From assembly GCF_030537745.1 (NCBI RefSeq), contig NZ_JAUNVI010000034.1, positions 1-33,267 of the forward strand: 33,267 bases of DNA, in the 5' to 3' direction. Below, in pieces: positions 29,534-33,267 of the stretch; position 1 is the stretch's first letter; every line of letters begins with the position of its first letter. Source of the stretch: Ornithinimicrobium sp. (GTDB lineage: Bacteria > Actinomycetota > Actinomycetes > Actinomycetales > Dermatophilaceae). Below the pieces are notes generated by a model. It was not told where the DNA came from. It did not search any database and saw only the letters and a list, made by a program, of their open reading frames with translations. The position numbers and the translations under genes were made by a program.

Positions 29534-30898
29534 TCACAAGGAGACGATGACCAACGTCCCTGCCAGCACGACGCCGGACACGAGGAGCGTCACGGTCGTG
29601 TAGCCGAGGATGTCGCGCATCTTCAGGCCGGCGATGGCCAGGACGGGCAGCGCCCAGAACGGCTGGATCATGTTGGTCCACTGATCTCCGTAGGACAGGG
29701 CCATGACCGCGATCGAGGGGTCGACCCCGAGCTTGTCAGCCACGTCGAGCAGCAGCGGCCCCTGGACGGCGAACTGTCCGCCGCCAGAGGGGACGAAGAG
29801 GTTGACCAACCCGGCCGAGAGGAACGCCAGCACCCCGAAGGTGGTGGGCGTGGCGATCGAGACGAAGGCGTCCGAGAGCACCAGGATCAGACCGGTGTTG
29901 GCCATGATGCCCATGATCCCGGCGTAGAGGGGGAACTGCAGGAGGATCTCGCCGACGTTGGAGGCGGCCTTGGAGGTCAGGTCGAGAAGCTCGAAAGGGC
30001 TGCGCACCATGAGCAGGATCAACGCGAGGAAGGACCAGTTGACGATGTCCAGGGTCAGGCCGCCGCCATCGCTGAAGTGCAGGAAGAGGTAGGCCACCAG
30101 CATCAGACCCACCAGGAGCGTCGGGATGCGGCTGGCATCCACCCGGTCCGCAGGGGTCTGCACCTGGTAGACGGCTTCCTTCTCCTCCTCCACTTCGGCG
30201 GTGAACTCGACGATCTTTTCCCCAGACCGCGGAGCGACGAGCATCATCGCGCCGACGACCGCCAGGACGGTCACGATCGCCGCGATGATATTCCACGTCG
30301 AGAAGGTCGTCTCCATGACTGACAGGGGGGTGCCGAGGTACTCGGACACGAAGGAGTCCGGGGTTGCTGCGGTCAGGGGAGCCGAGCCCGAATAGCCCAT
30401 GTGCCACACCACGTAGCCCGAGTAGCCGGAGGCCACCAGGAGCGGGAAGTGCAACTTCAGGCCCCGTTTGCGTCCCTGCTTGGCCACTTGGATAGCAAGC
30501 AGCGCGCCGACGACCAGGCCCAGGCCCCAGGTGATGAGCGAGGCGAGGGCGGCGACGAGACAGACCAGCCCGTAGGCGGCCACGGGCGTCCTGGGCACGG
30601 AGGCCAGGGCGCGCAGTCCTTTTTGGACGGGGCGGGTGCTGGCCAAGATGAAGCCGAGCAAGAGGATCAGGCACATCTGCGTGATGAACGCGAGCAGGCC
30701 CGAGAGGCCTTCACCCCACGTCGTGACAACTTCTACCGGGCCGGCGTCGGTCAGCACCAGGGCCAGCAGCGCCACCACGAAGGTGAGCACGATGGCGAAG
30801 ACGAGGGCCGAGGGGATGAAGCGCTCGACCAGGACGTTGATCGGTCGCATCGCCTTGGAGATCGGATTCGGGCGCTCGGGCGCGCGCGTCTGGGTCAT
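29534..30898 (-). CDS. atoE: short-chain fatty acid transporter (AtoE family)
   Basis: A 454-residue membrane protein with about ten to twelve predicted helices, from FIPSALVFAIVLTFVVALLA to the C-terminal LLVSGVVLAGTLVIVSL. It matches AtoE (TIGR00366-like), a permease for butyrate and acetoacetate, in FITQMCLILLLGFILA, ASGYSGYVVWHMGYSGSAPL, NLFVPSGGGQFAVQGP and YGDQWTNMIQPFWALPVLAI. An acidic cytoplasmic loop (EFTAEVEEEKEAVYQ) lies mid-protein. It is preceded by a near-consensus promoter and a small palindrome. It lies downstream of glutaryl-CoA dehydrogenase on the same strand and not far from icmF, fitting short-chain acid catabolism. Confidence 0.92.
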   Translation of the reverse strand: MTQTRAPERPNPISKAMRPINVLVERFIPSALVFAIVLTFVVALLALVLTDAGPVEVVTTWGEGLSGLLAFITQMCLILLLGFILASTRPVQKGLRALASVPRTPVAAYGLVCLVAALASLITWGLGLVVGALLAIQVAKQGRKRGLKLHFPLLVASGYSGYVVWHMGYSGSAPLTAATPDSFVSEYLGTPLSVMETTFSTWNIIAAIVTVLAVVGAMMLVAPRSGEKIVEFTAEVEEEKEAVYQVQTPADRVDASRIPTLLVGLMLVAYLFLHFSDGGGLTLDIVNWSFLALILLMVRSPFELLDLTSKAASNVGEILLQFPLYAGIMGIMANTGLILVLSDAFVSIATPTTFGVLAFLSAGLVNLFVPSGGGQFAVQGPLLLDVADKLGVDPSIAVMALSYGDQWTNMIQPFWALPVLAIAGLKMRDILGYTTVTLLVSGVVLAGTLVIVSL

Positions 30899-30927
30899 GG
30901 GCGGGCAGCCTTCTCTCAGAAGTGGGT

Positions 30928-30937
30928 TAGTGGACTA
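30928..30937. promoter_or_regulatory. TAGT-GG-ACTA palindrome in the atoE leader
   Basis: A 4+4 interrupted palindrome about 15-25 nt downstream of the predicted atoE transcription start, a typical repressor position. It is short, so chance is possible. Confidence 0.3.
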
Positions 30938-30958
30938 GCCATCTGATGGAGCTGCCTC

Positions 30959-30987
30959 ATTGTTGGCCACGCCTGCGAGGGTGTCAA
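30959..30987 (-). promoter_or_regulatory. near-consensus sigma-70-type promoter of atoE
   Basis: On the minus strand a perfect TTGACA (30987-30982) is followed by a 17-nt spacer and AACAAT (30964-30959), matching TATAAT at four of six positions. Initiation near 30952 would give a leader of about 54 nt. This is the best -35/-10 pair seen in the window. Confidence 0.7.
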
Positions 30988-31006
30988 CACCTCTCCAGGG
31001 TCGTCC

Positions 31007-32197
31007 TCAGCGATACGCGGCCTGCCTGGTCAACGCTTGGCCGATGACGAGCATGTGCATCTCCTCGGTGCCCTCGTAGGTGAGGACGGACTCCAGATTG
31101 TTGGCGTGGCGCATCACGGGGTACTCCGCAGAGATGCCGTTGGCGCCCAGGATGGTGCGCGCGGTGCGGCAGATCGCGATGGCCTTGGAGACGTTGTTGA
31201 GCTTGCCCACGCTGACCTGATCGGGTCGCAGGCCCTGCCGGTCCTTGAGCCGGCCCAGGTGCAGGGCGAGGAGGGTGCCGTTGGTCAGCTCGCCGTGCAT
31301 CTGCGCGAGCTTGGCCTGGGTCAACTGGAAGCCACCGATCGGACGACCGAACTGCTCACGCGATGTCGAGTAGTCCAGGGCGGCGGAGAACGCCGACCGG
31401 GCTGCGCCCATTGAGCCCCAGATGATCCCGAAGCGTGCCTCGGACAGGCAGGACAACGGACCCTTGAGGCCGGTGACCTCGGGCAGCACCGCGTCGGCGG
31501 GCAGACGCACGCCCTCCAGGACCACCTCACTGGTGACCGAGGCCCGCAGCGACATCTTGTGCCGGATCTCGGTCGCCGAGAAACCGGGCGCATCGGTCGG
31601 GACGACGAATCCTCGGATCGTGCTGCGTCCATCTTCTTCCGTGCGTGCCCAGATGACCGCGACGTCAGCGATCGACCCGTTGGTGATCCACATCTTGGTG
31701 CCGTCCAGGACCCAGTCGCCGCCGTCCCTGTGGGCTCGGGTGCGCATGGACGCCGGGTCGGAGCCGTGATCGGGCTCGGTCAGCCCGAAGCAGCCGATCG
31801 CCTCGCCGGCCGCCATCAACGGCAGCCATTCCTGCTTCTGCTCCTCACTGCCGAACGCCCAGATCGCATACATCGCCAGCGATCCCTGCACCGACACCAG
31901 CGACCGGATCCCCGAATCGGCGGCCTCCAGCTCAAGGCAGGCCAACCCGTAGTCGACCGCGCTCATCCCTGCGCAGCCGTAGCCCTCCAGATGCATCCCG
32001 AGCAGCCCCAGCTCACCGAAGCGGAGCGCGAGGTCGCGGGCACCGGGCAGCTCTCCTGCCTCATACCAGTGCGCCACGTGGGGCAGCACCGCCTCCTCGC
32101 AGAGCTGCCGCACCGTGCTGCGCACGGCCAACTCCTCGTCGGTGAGGACGGAGTCGATGTCCAGGAGGTCCAGAGGGCGCGCGGCAGAAGGGCTCAT
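31007..32197 (-). CDS. gcdH: glutaryl-CoA dehydrogenase (acyl-CoA dehydrogenase family)
   Basis: A 396-residue FAD enzyme oxidatively decarboxylating glutaryl-CoA to crotonyl-CoA in lysine/tryptophan breakdown. The substrate-region RSLVSVQGSLAMYAI, FAD-binding CFGLTEPDHGSDPASM, KMWITNGSIADVAVIWA, REQFGRPIGGFQLTQAKLA and the C-terminal GANGISAEYPVMRH with TYEGTEEMH (catalytic Glu375) follow the glutaryl-CoA dehydrogenase pattern more closely than other acyl-CoA dehydrogenases. The ATG at 32197 has CAGAAT at 6 nt, a possible leaderless -10. It is divergent from ppk2. The decarboxylating specificity is inferred from motifs. Confidence 0.88.
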   Translation of the reverse strand: MSPSAARPLDLLDIDSVLTDEELAVRSTVRQLCEEAVLPHVAHWYEAGELPGARDLALRFGELGLLGMHLEGYGCAGMSAVDYGLACLELEAADSGIRSLVSVQGSLAMYAIWAFGSEEQKQEWLPLMAAGEAIGCFGLTEPDHGSDPASMRTRAHRDGGDWVLDGTKMWITNGSIADVAVIWARTEEDGRSTIRGFVVPTDAPGFSATEIRHKMSLRASVTSEVVLEGVRLPADAVLPEVTGLKGPLSCLSEARFGIIWGSMGAARSAFSAALDYSTSREQFGRPIGGFQLTQAKLAQMHGELTNGTLLALHLGRLKDRQGLRPDQVSVGKLNNVSKAIAICRTARTILGANGISAEYPVMRHANNLESVLTYEGTEEMHMLVIGQALTRQAAYR

Positions 32198-32203
32198 GCG
32201 CCC

Positions 32204-32209
32204 ATTCTG
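32204..32209 (-). promoter_or_regulatory. possible -10 hexamer for the glutaryl-CoA dehydrogenase gene
   Basis: Minus-strand CAGAAT (four of six consensus bases) is followed by GGGCGC and the ATG at 32197. Confidence 0.35.
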
Positions 32210-32260
32210 TCCCGTCGTCCTTGGTGCTGCTGGCCGCCCGCGTGGTCGGGTAGTGGCACC

Positions 32261-33115
32261 ATGAACGCTATGGCCTCGAAGTCGAACAGGATGCCCAAGG
32301 ACCTTTATGAGATCGAGTTGTTGCGGCTGCAGGCCGAACTCGTGCAGATGCAGGAATGGATACGGTCCGAGGGTCAGCGGCTGGTAGTCATTTTCGAAGG
32401 GCGAGACGCGGCCGGCAAGGGGGGTGCGATCAAGAGGGTCACCGAGTATCTCAGTCCTCGCGTCGCCCAGGTCGTGGCGCTGCCGGAGCCCACGGAGCGG
32501 CAACGCACGCAGTGGTATTTCCAGCGGTACATCGAGCATCTACCGGCCGCCGGGGAGATCCGGTTGTTCGACCGTTCCTGGTACAACCGGGCGGGTGTCG
32601 AGCGGGTCATGAAGTACTGCACCACGCAAGAGCACCGGCGATTCCTGCAGCAGTGCCCGATCTTCGAACGGATGCTGATGGAAGACGGCATCATGCTGCG
32701 CAAGTACTGGTTCTCGGTCTCCGACGCCGAGCAGGAGAGGCGGTTCGCGTCGCGGATCACCGACCCGATGCGACGGTGGAAGTTGTCGTCCACCGACCTG
32801 GAATCGCTGACCAAGTGGGAAGAGTATTCGCGAGCCAAGGACGAGATGTTCGTGCACACCGACACCGAAGAGTCACGCTGGAATGTGGTCGAGTCCGAGG
32901 ACAAGAAGCGGGCCCGGATCAACATGATCGCGCACCTGCTCAACTCAGTGCCCTACCGGCACGTCAAGCGACCGGAGCTGAAACTGCCGCCGCGTCCACC
33001 CTCGACCGGCTATCAGCGCACCGACCGAGCGCTGCAGTATGAGGTCCCCGACCACGCTGGTGAGTTGATGAAGAAGGGCGACCATCGCTTCGTCTACCAG
33101 GATCCCGAGGGCTGA
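32261..33115 (+). CDS. ppk2: polyphosphate kinase 2
   Basis: A 284-residue PPK2 that uses polyphosphate to phosphorylate nucleoside diphosphates (or the reverse). Walker A is FEGRDAAGKGGAIKRV (about 46-60), Walker B and lid region LFDRSWYNRAGVERVM, then FWFSVSD-like KYWFSVSDAEQERRF, RITDPMRRWKLSSTD and the closing WNVVESEDKKRARINMI. A single catalytic domain with these motifs suggests class I, but class cannot be fixed by eye. ATGs at 32261 and 32270 are both usable; a TAGTGG lies 4 nt before the first. A possible 2-oxoacid dehydrogenase gene begins 8 nt after its stop. With the small alarmone synthetase in the window it gives a stress-nucleotide theme. Confidence 0.93.
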   Translation: MNAMASKSNRMPKDLYEIELLRLQAELVQMQEWIRSEGQRLVVIFEGRDAAGKGGAIKRVTEYLSPRVAQVVALPEPTERQRTQWYFQRYIEHLPAAGEIRLFDRSWYNRAGVERVMKYCTTQEHRRFLQQCPIFERMLMEDGIMLRKYWFSVSDAEQERRFASRITDPMRRWKLSSTDLESLTKWEEYSRAKDEMFVHTDTEESRWNVVESEDKKRARINMIAHLLNSVPYRHVKRPELKLPPRPPSTGYQRTDRALQYEVPDHAGELMKKGDHRFVYQDPEG

Positions 33116-33131
33116 GCGCTCACGTGGTGAG
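33113..33131. promoter_or_regulatory. overlapping palindromes at the ppk2 stop / next start
   Basis: TGAGCGCTCA (33113-33122) spans the ppk2 stop codon, and CTCAC-GTG-GTGAG (33119-33131) places the next GTG start in a 3-nt hairpin loop. They could weaken readthrough or control translation of the next gene. Confidence 0.3.
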
Positions 33132-33267
33132 GACGTCACTCGACGCCTATGTCGCAGGCCAGTTGCGTGCCCTCGGAGCGATGCCCGCGGCAGAATCGGC
33201 GGACAGGCGTGCGGCTCCCGATCCTGGTCGCGTGTCCTCGGCCCAGCTGCGGGACCTCTTTGACGCC
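33124..33267 (+). CDS. partial gene, possible thiamine-dependent 2-oxoacid dehydrogenase E1 (5' end only)
   Basis: An open frame runs from GTG 33124 (or GTG 33127) to the window edge, giving 48 residues: a helical start RTSLDAYVAGQLRALG, a Pro/Ala-rich stretch, then VSSAQLRDLFDA. The last motif resembles the 'LR.LFDAQ..SRHLD' opening of actinobacterial E1 components (branched-chain or pyruvate-type), but the diagnostic thiamine motif lies outside the window. Codon use matches neighbouring genes, and the 8-bp gap to ppk2 suggests cotranscription. Identity as E1 is an inference from about a dozen residues. Confidence 0.5.
   Translation, partial: MVRTSLDAYVAGQLRALGAMPAAESADRRAAPDPGRVSSAQLRDLFDA

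Noticed and set aside
29480-30322. 280-codon plus-strand open frame
   Set aside because: It is antisense to atoE and extremely rich in Asp, Arg, Gln and His, typical of the antisense of membrane-protein codons.
1-33267. CRISPR arrays, tRNAs, rRNAs, insertion sequences, prophage genes
   Set aside because: No regularly spaced long repeats, cloverleaf sequences, transposase or integrase motifs were found on either strand. The 22-bp units at 7 and 7117 are too short and too few for CRISPR.

Overview
This 33.3 kb window reads as a chromosomal segment of a high-GC actinobacterium. Strong G/C third-position use, a fused IcmF mutase, an actinobacterial-type UDP-glucose pyrophosphorylase, a SWIM-SNF2 helicase, an NYN/LOTUS protein and many apparently leaderless promoters all fit Micrococcales, most likely near Intrasporangiaceae/Ornithinimicrobiaceae. 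The family-level guess is inference. No tRNA, rRNA, insertion sequence, prophage or CRISPR array was seen, and coding density is high: 28 full-length genes plus one ArsR-like remnant and one partial gene at the right edge.

Layout. 1-2.8 kb (minus): type II dehydroquinase (aroQ), UDP-glucose pyrophosphorylase and a BtuF-like protein without a signal peptide. 2.8-7.1 kb (plus): icmF and an overlapping beta-hydroxyacid dehydrogenase, a probable isobutyryl-CoA/valine module. 7.2-12.0 kb: a TY-Chap/YbjN-like protein divergent from a SWIM-SNF2 ATPase. 12.1-14.0 kb: a glyoxalase_3-like protein translationally coupled to a GH32 glycosidase. 14.0-16.2 kb (minus): a small (p)ppGpp synthetase and a DEAD-box helicase with a long Gly/Ser/Gln/Arg tail. 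16.4-18.6 kb: an aldose epimerase and an alditol oxidase, followed by an ArsR-like remnant. 19-20.2 kb (minus): a VOC protein and an NYN/OST-HTH protein. 20.3-22.2 kb: an epoxide-hydrolase-like enzyme and a quinone oxidoreductase, ending in a 19-bp-stem terminator. 22.3-25.2 kb: a membrane-anchored DUF4352 protein divergent from a NarL-type two-component system. 25.3-28.5 kb (minus): a sugar ABC importer (binding protein plus two permeases, no ATPase). 28.6 kb onward: an L,D-transpeptidase, an AtoE short-chain fatty acid transporter, glutaryl-CoA dehydrogenase, PPK2 and the start of a possible 2-oxoacid dehydrogenase E1.

Themes. Acyl-CoA and amino-acid catabolism recurs (icmF, dehydrogenase, glutaryl-CoA dehydrogenase, AtoE, possible E1). 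So do sugar and polyol handling (GH32, epimerase, alditol oxidase, ABC importer) and stress/RNA functions (small alarmone synthetase, PPK2, DEAD-box helicase, NYN nuclease).

The signals least explained by ordinary gene content are: (i) two loci, 7 kb apart, carrying paired 14-bp near-palindromes at exactly 22-bp spacing, each just downstream of a stop codon; (ii) palindromes in the divergent promoter between the DUF4352 gene and the two-component system; (iii) -10-like hexamers 6-7 nt before at least nine start codons, suggesting widespread leaderless mRNAs; (iv) an ArsR-like C-terminal domain without its DNA-binding half. No complete novel system can be demonstrated from the sequence alone.
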